DNA of 8,474 nucleotides from an uncultured bacterium (GCA_937959175.1 CALGAS010000515.1:1-8474); one strand, 5' to 3'; shown: positions 1 through 7,460, counted from the first letter of the stretch. Notes: generated from the sequence alone by a model not told the origin. Made by a program: numbers and translations.

Positions 1-1039
1 CGGCCGAGGTGATCGGTCCGCTCGAGGCATACTCGCGGAGGTAGAGGGCCGCCAGGACGCCGAAGGGCGCTACCAGGATCGCCATGATCAGCGTCATCAC
101 GACGGTGCCCCAGATGGCGGGAAACACGCCGCCGGCACTGTTGGCCTCGCGGGGATCGTCGCTGAGAAACTCGCCCCAGCGGGCGAGATAGACGCCGGCC
201 TTCCCGGCCAGGCCGAGCCGGTTGGGCTGCCAGGCCCGCACGATCCCGTCGAGCGGCACGCTTGTCGTGCCGCCGGACGCCGTTTCAAACTCCACCGCCC
301 AGCCGGCGTTCTGCTCGCGAAGGGCGGCGGTCTCTTCGTCGAGGCGGCGGCTGGCCTCGGCAACCTCGGCCTGCACCGCGGCCTCGGCCTCCTCGGCTGC
401 CGTCACCGCCTGGCTCTCGGCTGCCGTCTCGAGCCGGGCCTCCACCACCGCCAGCCGGGCGGCCCGCAGCTGCCGCTGCAGCTTACCCCGGTCGACGCGA
501 TCGAGCCGCATCGCCTCTCGCCAGCGGCGGCGGGCCGGCGGATGCTCTTCCTGGTAGGCCTTCCAGACGGCGGCCGGGCCCTCGGCGACCGTCGTCTCGC
601 CGTTCACAAGCCGGCGGGGAATGCCGTGGAGCCGGCCCCCTTCCAGCCGCTCGACGACCGTCGCCCACTCCGGCCGGCTGGTATCCGCGATCGCAGCCTT
701 ATCGACCCATTCGAAGCGACTGCCAGTTTCCGCGAAGGCGGCCGTGCGGATCAGCATCCGGGCGGGGTGGCCCGCCTGGTCGGCCGTGGCGGGCTCGTCC
801 GCCTCCTGTTCGGTCACCTCCCCGAGCAAGCGGCGGCCGTCAGTGAGTTCGATCTGCTCGAGGGGAACGGGCCAGAAGGTGGCCGCCCCCCGGATCGCGA
901 TCAGGGCGAGCAGGCCGACGATCATCGCGATCGCCGTTCCCAGCGAGCCCGCCGTCAGCCAGACCCAGGGCTCTCCCTGGGCGGCCAGGGCCGAGTGGAC
1001 GCTCCGCAGCCGCCGCGGTCGCTGCCGGTCAGAGCTCAT
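1..1039 (-). CDS. pstA: Phosphate ABC transporter permease PstA, large form (partial, C-terminus beyond left edge)
   Basis: Inner-membrane permease that pairs with PstC to carry phosphate handed over by PstS. The frame is open from an ATG at 1037-1039 to the window edge, giving 346 residues. Visible order: cytoplasmic N-terminus, a GEPWVWLTAG motif (22-31), a membrane helix (about 27-50), then a long extracytoplasmic insert (about 55-295) whose 160-245 stretch is charged, Ala/Glu/Arg-rich and probably coiled coil. The motif SDDPREANSAGGVFPAIWGT (293-312) leads into the first transport-core helix and ALYLREYASSGPIT (331-344). This layout is the long PstA of Pseudomonas-type systems (N-terminal DUF3333-like part); E. 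coli PstA lacks the insert. The remaining core helices and the EAA loop lie outside the window. The start overlaps the pstC stop by 11 bp (ATGAGCTCTGA), so translation is probably coupled. Identification is firm; the coiled coil is judged by eye. Confidence 0.93.
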   Translation of the reverse strand, partial: MSSDRQRPRRLRSVHSALAAQGEPWVWLTAGSLGTAIAMIVGLLALIAIRGAATFWPVPLEQIELTDGRRLLGEVTEQEADEPATADQAGHPARMLIRTAAFAETGSRFEWVDKAAIADTSRPEWATVVERLEGGRLHGIPRRLVNGETTVAEGPAAVWKAYQEEHPPARRRWREAMRLDRVDRGKLQRQLRAARLAVVEARLETAAESQAVTAAEEAEAAVQAEVAEASRRLDEETAALREQNAGWAVEFETASGGTTSVPLDGIVRAWQPNRLGLAGKAGVYLARWGEFLSDDPREANSAGGVFPAIWGTVVMTLIMAILVAPFGVLAALYLREYASSGPITSA

Positions 1040-3632
1040 GGGCCCGCCTCCGGAACCGCTGCCGCACGATTTCGGCGGCGGTGTTGACGACGAACGTCAT
1101 CGCAAACAGCGCCAGGGCCGCCAGAAAGAGCACGCGGTAGTGGGTGCTGCCGCGGGCCGCCTCGGGAAGCTCGGTGGCGATCGCGGCCGAGAGCGTCTGG
1201 AAGCCGTTGAACAGGTTCCAGCTCATCAGCGGCGTGTTGCCGGCTGCCATTAGGACGATCATCGTCTCCCCGACGGCCCGGCCCAGGCCGATCATCACCG
1301 CCGAGAAGAGACCGCTGGCCGCCGCCGGCACGATCACCCGCACCGCCGTCTGCCAGGGCGTCGCACCGGCGCCGAGCGACGCGCTGCGGAGATGCTCGGG
1401 GACGCTGGAGAGGGCGTCGTCGGCGATCGTGAAGACCAGGGGAATGATGGCGAAGCTCATACCCACGGCCACGACCATCGCGTTTCGCTGCACGTAGGTG
1501 CCGAGCAGGCCGCCGCGGGTGTCGAACCTCACCGCGTCGAAGAACGCGGCCGCCGCCACCGCCAGCAGCACCGCCGCCGCCAGTCCACCAGCGAAGACGA
1601 GCAGCGACACGACGCCCGCCCGCCGCCGGCTCCAGCCCGCCCCGATCTGCCGCAGCCAGGGGTTGATCTGCCGGCCGACGAGCCAGACCGTGACGACGGC
1701 CGCCAGCGGCAGCATCGCCACCACCCAGCCGCCGAAGCCGCTGCCGTCCCGGCCGTCGAGCCAGCCGCGGACATCCCCTTGAAAGAGCAGCCGCTCGACC
1801 AGCGGCGCCGCCGCGACCGCCCCCGCCACGCCCGCCGGCATCGCCAGAAAGACCACCACGAGAAACCGCCAGGCGGCCAGGCCCGCCTTCGTCGCCGCGG
1901 GCAGCAGCTGCCAGAGATGGGCCCCGGCCAGAATCGCCAGCGGCACGGTGAAAAAGCCGGTCAGCACCGGCATCAACGCCTGCTCGATCGCCGGCGCGAA
2001 CACCAGCCCGGCGATGAAGCCGAGCACGACGCTCGGCAGGCTGGCCATCATCTCGATCGTCGGCTTGATCCGGGCCTTCCACCGCGGGTGCATGAACTGG
2101 CTGGCGTAGATCGCCGCCAGGATCGCGATCGGCGTGGCGAAGAGCATCGAGTAGAGCGTGGCCTTGATCGTGCCGAAGATCAGCGGCAGCAGGCCAAACT
2201 TCGACTCGAACGACTCATGGCCGGTCGTCTCCCAGGCATGGCTCGGGCCCGGATAGCTCTCGTACCAGACCGGCATGAGGAGGGTTTGAAACGAGACCTC
2301 CGGATAGCCGGGGTTGATCGCCCATGCCGCGAGCCCCCCGCCGCCTGCCGCCAGGAGCCGATTCTCACGGGGCGGGATCGCCAGGGCGGCGGTGGCCGGC
2401 AGGCCGGCGGCGGTCGCACCGCGCGGGGAAAGGCTGCTCACCTGCCGGCCCGACGTCGAGTGGAGCAGGCGAACCCGGCCGTTCTCGGTGGCCGCGGCGA
2501 ACAGCCGCGAGCGGGGCGAGGCCGCGAGGGTGGTCACGGCACTGTCAGACGCCGGCGGAAACTGGCGGGCGGTCACCATCCGGAGGCCGTCCTCCGGCAT
2601 GTCGCGGTCATCGCGGTCGCTCGCCTCCCGCCGCGCGGGAAACATCACGCGGATGCCGCCGGCTGCATCGGCCACCGCCAGGGCCATCCCGCCAAACAGC
2701 CTCGTCACGGCCGTGACCGATGCTCCCGCCGAGAAGGATTCCATCAACTGGGGCGTGCGGATCGAGCGAATCGCGTAGCGTCGCCCGCGGCCGTCGGCGG
2801 CCAGCAGGAAGAGCTGGTCGCCCAGTTCCGAGACCCGCACAAAGGCGGGCTTGAAATCAGCGTCGGCCGGGATCGTGCCAACGGCAGTGGTGGTCGTCCG
2901 CTTGCCGGTGAGCATGTTGCGGCGGGACGTCGACGACTCAACCCGCACGTTCCCCTCGGCGTCGAGGGCGGCCACCAGCGGCCCGCCGGCCAGCGGGGTG
3001 ATATCGACGTCGATGACCGCCGCCGGCAGGGGCTCCCCACCGACGGTCGCGAGATCCGAGACGAGCCTCACGCGGGACAGCTGCCCGCCGGCCCCGCCGA
3101 CCACGACCGACTCCTCCCAGCCGATCGCCTCCCCTTCTCTGGGCGGCGTCAGCTCGGCCGGCAGTTCGGTCGGATTGAGATAGGCCGATGCCAAGCCGAG
3201 CTCGCCGGAGCGAAACGAGCCGTCGGCAAAGCCCGCTACCGCCAGCAACCGGCCCGGCACGTTCCGCAGGGCCGAGCAGCCCTCGAGCCCGGCCTCCTCG
3301 GCCGTCCGCTCGAGGAGCATCTGCCCGTCGGCCAGGCCGATCACTCGCAGGCGTTGACCGTCAATGAGCCAGGCGAGATGGCCCGACTCATCGCTGCCGA
3401 GTCCCAGCAGGCCCGCTCCCGGGAGCGGTACTTGCCCGGCCGCGGCGGTCCTGGCGGGCTTGAAGAGCGGCGCGGCCACGACCAGTAGAAACACCCCGAC
3501 CGCCAGCACCGCCACGATCGTGCCGATGCCGCCGGCCGTGATCAGCCCGCGGGCGACAGCGTCGCCGGCCCGCACCCAGGGATGGCTCGTCCGCCGTCGG
3601 CGACGGCCGGTGAAGGTCCCGGTGGCATTCAT
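1029..3632 (-). CDS. pstC: Phosphate ABC transporter permease PstC, large form with periplasmic propeller-like insert
   Basis: Inner-membrane permease subunit of the high-affinity phosphate importer, 867 aa against a little over 300 aa for E. coli PstC. Residues 29-57 form the first membrane helix (LITAGGIGTIVAVLAVGVFL). Residues about 65-440 are a soluble, presumably periplasmic insert with repeated strand-turn units such as LAASPRSRLFAAATENGRVR (369-388), typical of a WD40/beta-propeller-like fold. The transport core follows from about 480: FGTIKATLYSMLFATPIAIL, then EMMASLPSVVLGFIAG (527-542), an extra helical stretch (about 586-700), the EAA-type loop EHLRSASLGAGATP (746-759) and the PstC signature GLGRAVGETMIVLMAAGN (782-799). 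The ATG start has only a weak GAGAG ribosome-binding candidate 8 nt upstream (3641-3645). The gene lies 96 bp downstream of pstS and overlaps pstA by 11 bp. Large PstC proteins of this plan are known in Pseudomonas; the function of the insert is not established. Confidence 0.95.
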   Translation of the reverse strand: MNATGTFTGRRRRRTSHPWVRAGDAVARGLITAGGIGTIVAVLAVGVFLLVVAAPLFKPARTAAAGQVPLPGAGLLGLGSDESGHLAWLIDGQRLRVIGLADGQMLLERTAEEAGLEGCSALRNVPGRLLAVAGFADGSFRSGELGLASAYLNPTELPAELTPPREGEAIGWEESVVVGGAGGQLSRVRLVSDLATVGGEPLPAAVIDVDITPLAGGPLVAALDAEGNVRVESSTSRRNMLTGKRTTTTAVGTIPADADFKPAFVRVSELGDQLFLLAADGRGRRYAIRSIRTPQLMESFSAGASVTAVTRLFGGMALAVADAAGGIRVMFPARREASDRDDRDMPEDGLRMVTARQFPPASDSAVTTLAASPRSRLFAAATENGRVRLLHSTSGRQVSSLSPRGATAAGLPATAALAIPPRENRLLAAGGGGLAAWAINPGYPEVSFQTLLMPVWYESYPGPSHAWETTGHESFESKFGLLPLIFGTIKATLYSMLFATPIAILAAIYASQFMHPRWKARIKPTIEMMASLPSVVLGFIAGLVFAPAIEQALMPVLTGFFTVPLAILAGAHLWQLLPAATKAGLAAWRFLVVVFLAMPAGVAGAVAAAPLVERLLFQGDVRGWLDGRDGSGFGGWVVAMLPLAAVVTVWLVGRQINPWLRQIGAGWSRRRAGVVSLLVFAGGLAAAVLLAVAAAAFFDAVRFDTRGGLLGTYVQRNAMVVAVGMSFAIIPLVFTIADDALSSVPEHLRSASLGAGATPWQTAVRVIVPAAASGLFSAVMIGLGRAVGETMIVLMAAGNTPLMSWNLFNGFQTLSAAIATELPEAARGSTHYRVLFLAALALFAMTFVVNTAAEIVRQRFRRRAHEL

Positions 3633-3660
3633 GCCGCGGTCTCTCGGGCGGTGAAGAGGG

Positions 3661-3703
3661 CCTGGTCAGGCATTCCGGAATCTCGCGGGGCGAGCGGGCC
3701 CGC
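3661..3703. repeat. Three short palindromes in the pstS-pstC gap
   Basis: The 96-bp gap between the pstS stop and the pstC start holds CCTGGTCAGG (3661-3670, 4-bp arms), ATTCCGGAAT (3672-3681, perfect) and GCGGGCCCGC (3694-3703, perfect). Read on the pst transcript, the last one can also form CGCGGG/CCCGCG and CTCGC/GCGAG stem-loops with neighbouring bases. No T-tract follows, so this is not an intrinsic terminator. In other bacteria, structures between the binding-protein gene and the permease genes stabilise or partly terminate the upstream message; that role here is inference. Confidence 0.4.
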
Positions 3704-3728
3704 GGGGGGCACTCGGCTGGTGCATGCG

Positions 3729-4745
3729 TTACTCAGAAGCGGCGATGCCAATCTCGCCCAACGCCTCGTCGGCGACCGCCGCAGTCACCGGCAGGTAGCC
3801 GTCTTTGGCAACGCTTTCCTGGCCGTCGCGGCTGAGCACGTAGCGGAGAAACTCCCGCCGCAGGGGATCGAGCTGCGATCCGGGCCGATGATTGACGCTG
3901 AGAAACAGGAACCTCGCCAGCGGATACTCGCCGGCGTAGGCGGACTCGGCGGTCGGAGCCACCGGCTCCCCGCCCGGCTCGGCCGCCAGCGGAACCGCCC
4001 GCACGTTGGCCGTCAGGTAGCCGATGCCGCTGTAGCCGATCCCGAACCGGTCGCTGGCCACCGCCTGCACAACCGCCGAACTGCCCGGCTGCTCTTTGAC
4101 GGTCGGCTTGAAGTCGCCCTTGAAGAGGGCGAACTCCTTGAAGTAGCCGTAGGTGCCGCTGGTGGCGTTGCGACCGTAGAGGCTGATCGGCCGGTCCTTC
4201 CACTCGCCGCCGAGGCCGAGATCGCCCCAGGTGCGAATATCGCCGCGAGCCCCGCCGGTGCGATTCTTGGAAAAGATCGCGTCGACCTGCTGGAGGGAGA
4301 GGGCCCCCAGCGGATTGTCCTTGTGCACGAAGACGACCAGCATGTCGATCGCCACAGGCACGATCGCGGGGGCATAGCCGTGCTTTGCCTTGAAGGCGTC
4401 GATCTCGGAGGGCTTCCAGTCTCGGCTCATCGGGCCGAAGGTGCAGGTGCCCTCGGCAAGCGCCGGCGGAGCCGAGGCCGACCCCTTCCCCTCGATCCCC
4501 TCGCGGACGCTCGGATAAAACTTTTTGAATCCCTCCGCCCAGAGGGCGACGAGGTTGTTCATCGTGTCGGAGCCGACGCACTTCAGCGAGCCGGCGACCT
4601 CGCCGGGAACCCGCTCGTACGCCGGCAGTGCGGCCACGACCGGTTCGGCAACCGCTCGAGAATCGGCAGCGACCGCAATCAGCCAGGCGGTTCCGGCAGT
4701 CGCGAGGGCCGCACGGAGTTTCCGCGGGAATCGGTCAAGCGACAC
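3729..4745 (-). CDS. pstS: Periplasmic phosphate-binding protein PstS
   Basis: Substrate-binding protein that captures phosphate outside the inner membrane and delivers it to PstC/PstA; 338 aa, a usual length. Residues 1-33 look like a Sec signal peptide (Arg/Lys-rich start, hydrophobic 12-27, likely cleavage after AVA at 33), with no lipobox. Phosphate-binding segments typical of the family are present: GSDTMNNL (58-65), TFGPMSRDWK (102-111), YGRNATSGTYGYFKEFAL (190-207) and GSSAVVQAVASDRFGIGYSG (221-240). HKDNP (141-145) and LQQVDAIFS (151-159) are also conserved. The chosen start is GTG at 4743-4745: it has an AGGAG Shine-Dalgarno 7 nt upstream and gives an intact signal peptide. It is the first gene of the leftward pst operon, and a Pho-box-like promoter lies about 115 bp upstream. 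The resemblance is to the Pseudomonas-type PstS that accompanies large PstC/PstA. Confidence 0.95.
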   Translation of the reverse strand: MSLDRFPRKLRAALATAGTAWLIAVAADSRAVAEPVVAALPAYERVPGEVAGSLKCVGSDTMNNLVALWAEGFKKFYPSVREGIEGKGSASAPPALAEGTCTFGPMSRDWKPSEIDAFKAKHGYAPAIVPVAIDMLVVFVHKDNPLGALSLQQVDAIFSKNRTGGARGDIRTWGDLGLGGEWKDRPISLYGRNATSGTYGYFKEFALFKGDFKPTVKEQPGSSAVVQAVASDRFGIGYSGIGYLTANVRAVPLAAEPGGEPVAPTAESAYAGEYPLARFLFLSVNHRPGSQLDPLRREFLRYVLSRDGQESVAKDGYLPVTAAVADEALGEIGIAASE

Positions 4746-4752
4746 GTGGGTT

Positions 4753-4757
4753 CTCCT
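4753..4757 (-). promoter_or_regulatory. Shine-Dalgarno of pstS
   Basis: AGGAG on the minus strand, 7 nt before the GTG at 4743-4745. It supports the non-ATG start of pstS. It is the clearest ribosome-binding site in the window; most other genes here have weak or none. Confidence 0.7.
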
Positions 4758-4845
4758 GGCGTCTCGGCATCCGCGTCAGGGCCACGATCACAGTGCCGGC
4801 TGCCGTCTCGCTGCGGCCGCCACCGCCGTTTCCCGACCGCGGGGA

Positions 4846-4879
4846 AGCCTAATCGGGAATTGTGAGGGTTTCGTGAGGG
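4846..4879 (-). promoter_or_regulatory. Pho-box-like direct repeat and -10 candidate upstream of pstS
   Basis: Read on the minus strand, two identical heptamers CCCTCAC (4879-4873 and 4868-4862) are separated by the four bases GAAA, so they repeat every 11 bp. This is the architecture of PhoB/PhoP sites (E. coli consensus CTGTCAT-N4-CTGTCAC), and the final TCAC is shared. Exactly 10 bp after the second heptamer comes TAGGCT (4851-4846), which fits the loose TAnnnT -10 found at that distance in E. coli pho promoters. The predicted transcript would carry a leader of roughly 90 nt before pstS. The repeat is direct observation; binding by a PhoB-type regulator is inference, as the planctomycete Pho box is not something I can check here. 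Confidence 0.5.
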
Positions 4880-4936
4880 CCATCGGCGGGCCTCTGGAGC
4901 CGGCGGTTCGGCCCCTGCTGGCCCGCCCGGGGCGTG

Positions 4937-4945
4937 TGGTACACT
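4937..4945 (+). promoter_or_regulatory. Extended -10 promoter candidate for rpe
   Basis: TGGTACACT has the extended -10 form TGn followed by TACACT (4 of 6 matches to TATAAT). No convincing -35 is seen 17 bp upstream, which an extended -10 can tolerate. Transcription would start near 4952, leaving a leader of about 28 nt before the ATG at 4980. It is the only promoter-like element close to rpe on this strand. Confidence 0.4.
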
Positions 4946-4979
4946 CTCCGCCTCGCCGGTCGTCAGCGACTGGCGGATT

Positions 4980-5720
4980 ATGACTCAGCACACACCCGCA
5001 CCACGTTCAGCGGCTGCCGAGAATCTCGCTCGAGTGACGTCGATCCTCGAGTCGAACGGGCCTGTCGTGCTGCCAGCCCTGTTGCTCTGTGATTTCGGGC
5101 ATCTGGCCCGGGAGGTCGACCGCCTCGAGGCGGCCGGAGCCCAGGCCCTCCATCTGGACATCATGGACGGCCGGTTTGTGCCCCAGCTCACCTACGGGCC
5201 CGTTGTCGTCGAGGCGGTCCGGCGGGCGGCCCGCGTCCCGCTGGAAGTCCACCTGATGATCGAGGAGCCGCAGCACTCGCTGGCCGACTATGCCGAACTC
5301 GGGGCTGAGATCATCACCGTCCACGTCGAGGCCCTGGCCGATCCGGTCGAGGCGCTCGAGGAAATCCGCTCGCTCGGCTCGCGGGCCCACCTCGCGATCA
5401 GCCCTGGCACCCCGGTATCCCGGATCGAGCCCTTTCTTGACGCCTGCGACGGAGTGCTCGTGATGAGCGTGGAACCGGGCTACGGCGGCCAGGCCTTTGA
5501 GCCGCAGGCGCTCGACAAACTTGCCCGGCTGGCCGCCATCCGTCGTGACCACGGGGGCCGGTTCCGGCTCGGCGTCGACGGCGGCATTTCCACGAAAACC
5601 ATCGCGGCCGCGGCCGCGGCCGGTGCCGAGCTGATCGTGGCCGGCAGCGCCGTGATCCGGGCAGCCGACTATGCCCATGCCATCAGCGAGCTCGAGACGC
5701 TCGCCCGCGGAGCGATCTGA
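4980..5720 (+). CDS. rpe: Ribulose-phosphate 3-epimerase
   Basis: Cytoplasmic TIM-barrel enzyme that interconverts ribulose 5-phosphate and xylulose 5-phosphate in the pentose phosphate pathway; 246 aa, about 25 longer than usual because of an N-terminal extension. Metal and catalytic residues are all visible: H58 and D60 in LHLDIMDGRFVP (57-68), H91 in EVHLMIEEP (89-97) and D200 in GVDGGIS (198-204). D60 and D200 are the expected acid/base pair. MSVEPGYGGQ (162-171) and VAGSAVI (220-226) are the substrate/phosphate loops. The strand-1 motif reads LPALLLCDF (31-39), not the usual PSILSADF, so the substrate-side Ser is Ala. The ATG at 4980 lacks a good ribosome-binding site; GTG at 5034 (residue 19) is a possible alternative start that trims the extension. 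It is the first of three plus-strand genes. Confidence 0.94.
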   Translation: MTQHTPAPRSAAAENLARVTSILESNGPVVLPALLLCDFGHLAREVDRLEAAGAQALHLDIMDGRFVPQLTYGPVVVEAVRRAARVPLEVHLMIEEPQHSLADYAELGAEIITVHVEALADPVEALEEIRSLGSRAHLAISPGTPVSRIEPFLDACDGVLVMSVEPGYGGQAFEPQALDKLARLAAIRRDHGGRFRLGVDGGISTKTIAAAAAAGAELIVAGSAVIRAADYAHAISELETLARGAI

Positions 5721-5760
5721 TGCCCGCGGCTCGATTCCCCCTGGAGACTGTCGTTTCCCG

Positions 5761-6399
5761 ATGCCCGATCACCTGATCGTCATTCGCTCCGCCGCCACCG
5801 ACTACGACCTCCAGGGGCGGGTCCGCGGGTCGCTCGACCTGCCGCCCTGTCCGGAGGGTCTGGCCGAGGCCCGCGCTGCAGCCAAGCGGCTGGCCGACTC
5901 GCCGCCGACAGCGATCTACACGGCGCCGACCGCCTGCGCCGAGGAGACCGCCCGAATCATCGCCGACCGTTGGGGCCTGACCCCGAAGCGACTCGACCTG
6001 CTCGAGAACCTCGACCTGGGGCTCTGGCAGGGAAAGCTCGTGGCGGAGATCCGCAAGCTCCAGCCCCGGCTCTACCGGCAGTGGCAGGAGGATCCCTGGA
6101 GCGTCTCGCCGCCGGAGGGCGAGCAGCTTGACGAGGCTAGGGAACGCGTCGAAGCGGTGCTCGAGAAACTCTTCCGCAAGCATCCCGGGGGGCGGATCGC
6201 CGTGGTGGTGCCTCCGCCGCTCGATGCCGTCATCCGCTGGCTGGTGTCTGGCGAACCGCTCGGCGACCTCTGGCGGCGGGACGCCTGCCGCGATCCCGTC
6301 GCGGAACTGCCCGTCGCCGCCCAGTGGCAGCCGGCCGGCAGCCAGCCGCTCGCGGCTCCCGCCGCCCCCTTGCCCCCGGCCCGTGCAGCCTCCCGCTGA
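5761..6399 (+). CDS. Degenerate histidine-phosphatase-fold protein (predicted pseudophosphatase)
   Basis: A 212-aa protein with the layout of the phosphoglycerate-mutase/histidine-phosphatase superfamily but without its active site. The N-terminal LIVIRSAATDYDLQGRVRG (5-23) aligns with the usual LIRHGET...GR.QG: Arg9 is kept but the phosphate-accepting His is Ser10. IYTAPTACAEETARIIA (52-68) matches the YsSPl.RA.qTAe.i block, but its Arg is Cys59. The distal V.SHGG motif reads VVVPPPLDAVIRW (148-160), so the second His is Pro151. LLENLDLGLWQGK (80-92) and PPEGEQLDEARERV (117-130) retain the rest of the fold. Residues 180-212 form a Pro/Ala-rich tail. The start at 5761 puts the first strand at the N-terminus as in the family; its only ribosome-binding candidate, GGAG, is 14 nt away. 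The gene lies 40 bp after rpe and 109 bp before accD. No phosphatase activity is expected; a structural or ligand-binding role is inference. Confidence 0.85.
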   Translation: MPDHLIVIRSAATDYDLQGRVRGSLDLPPCPEGLAEARAAAKRLADSPPTAIYTAPTACAEETARIIADRWGLTPKRLDLLENLDLGLWQGKLVAEIRKLQPRLYRQWQEDPWSVSPPEGEQLDEARERVEAVLEKLFRKHPGGRIAVVVPPPLDAVIRWLVSGEPLGDLWRRDACRDPVAELPVAAQWQPAGSQPLAAPAAPLPPARAASR

Positions 6400-6508
6400 G
6401 GGAATCCGGCGCAGCATCGGCCCTGTGGCTCCGGGTAAACTTTTGAGGTGTCGGCCGGAGCCCTGGCGGCCCGGCCAGATTCGGCATCCTCCGACTCGGT
6501 CCCACAGC

Positions 6509-7438
6509 ATGGCACGACGCCCTTCCGCGATCGCTACCCCGCCTGAGGCCGCTGTGCTCGAGCAGCCCGCTCGCCAGCCGGCCGCGCAGGGCTCCCCGCC
6601 GGCAGCGAGCCGTCCGTCGCCCCCCACCGGTCCCCGGGCCAAGCGGGGCGTGCCGGAGGGCCTCTGGCTCAAGTGCGGCGGCTGCGGCGCCACGATCTAT
6701 CGCAAGGAGGCCGAGGAGCTCCAAAACGTCTGCCCGCAGTGCGGCTTCCATTGGTATGTCTCGGCCCGCCGTCGGATCGACCAACTGCTCGACACCGGCA
6801 CCTTCGAGGAGTGGGACGCGTCCCTCCGGCCGACCGATCCGCTCGGCTTCAAGGACAAGAAGCCCTATGCCGATCGGATCGTGGCCGAGCAGAAGCGGAC
6901 GGGCCTCTCCGACGCGGTGATCACCGGCAACGGGATGATCCGGGCCCGGCGGGTCGCCATCGGCGTGACCGACTCGGCCTTCATCATGGGGAGCATGGGG
7001 AGCGTCGTCGGCGAGCGGCTCACCCGGCTGATCGAGCGGGCGACCGAGGGCCGGCTGCCGCTGATCATCATCAGCGCCTCCGGCGGCGGAGCCCGGATGC
7101 ACGAGGGCATCCTCTCGCTGATGCAGATGGCCAAGGTTTCGGCGGCCCTGGCCCGCTACTCGGCTGCCGGCGGGCTGTTCATCTCCGTGCTCACCAATCC
7201 GACGATGGGGGGCGTGGCGGCGAGCTTCGCTTCGCTCGGCGACCTCTGCTTCGCTGAGCCCCGGGCCCTGATCGGGTTTGCCGGTCCGCGGACGATCAAG
7301 GCGACGATCCGCGTGGAGTTGCCCAAGGGCTTCCAGACGAGCGAGTTCCTCCTCGAGCACGGCTTCGTCGACCGGATCGTGTCCCGCCAGGATCTCAAGA
7401 GCGAGATCGCCCGCGCAATCGACTACTGCGGCGGCTAG
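6509..7438 (+). CDS. accD: Acetyl-CoA carboxylase carboxyltransferase subunit beta
   Basis: Cytoplasmic subunit that, with AccA, transfers the carboxyl group from biotin on AccB to acetyl-CoA, making malonyl-CoA for fatty-acid synthesis; 309 aa, a normal length. Residues 1-48 are a Pro/Ala/Arg-rich extension of low complexity. A four-cysteine zinc ribbon follows, C56-x2-C59 and C75-x2-C78 (WLKCGGCGATIYRKE, NVCPQCGFH). The crotonase-type core carries ISASGGGARMHEGILSLMQM (188-207), LTNPTMGGVAASFASLGD (228-245) and GFAGPRTIKATI (256-267), which form the acyl-CoA/oxyanion region. ATG 6509 is the only nearby in-frame ATG ahead of the ribbon; it has no obvious Shine-Dalgarno, and an in-frame TTG at 6443 cannot be excluded. 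No accA lies nearby, as is common for split acc genes. The product is clear; the exact start is less so. Confidence 0.95.
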   Translation: MARRPSAIATPPEAAVLEQPARQPAAQGSPPAASRPSPPTGPRAKRGVPEGLWLKCGGCGATIYRKEAEELQNVCPQCGFHWYVSARRRIDQLLDTGTFEEWDASLRPTDPLGFKDKKPYADRIVAEQKRTGLSDAVITGNGMIRARRVAIGVTDSAFIMGSMGSVVGERLTRLIERATEGRLPLIIISASGGGARMHEGILSLMQMAKVSAALARYSAAGGLFISVLTNPTMGGVAASFASLGDLCFAEPRALIGFAGPRTIKATIRVELPKGFQTSEFLLEHGFVDRIVSRQDLKSEIARAIDYCGG

Positions 7439-7460
7439 CGGCTTTGCGGACTGGCAGTTG

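Noticed and set aside
1392..3488. A 698-codon open frame on the plus strand opposite pstC
   Set aside because: It is antisense to an unmistakable pstC, and its Arg/Gly/His-rich composition with no recognisable domain is what the complement of GC-rich coding sequence gives.
3582..4865. A 427-codon plus-strand frame opposite pstS
   Set aside because: Shadow of pstS; the minus strand encodes clear PstS motifs and a signal peptide.
5608..5625. GCGGCC triplication in rpe that looks like a microsatellite
   Set aside because: It encodes an Ala run in a helix of the barrel, in frame and natural for GC-rich coding sequence.
6436..6441. TAAACT as a possible -10 for accD
   Set aside because: Only 4 of 6 matches, no -35 or extended -10, and the 109-bp gap gives no other support; too weak to list as a promoter.
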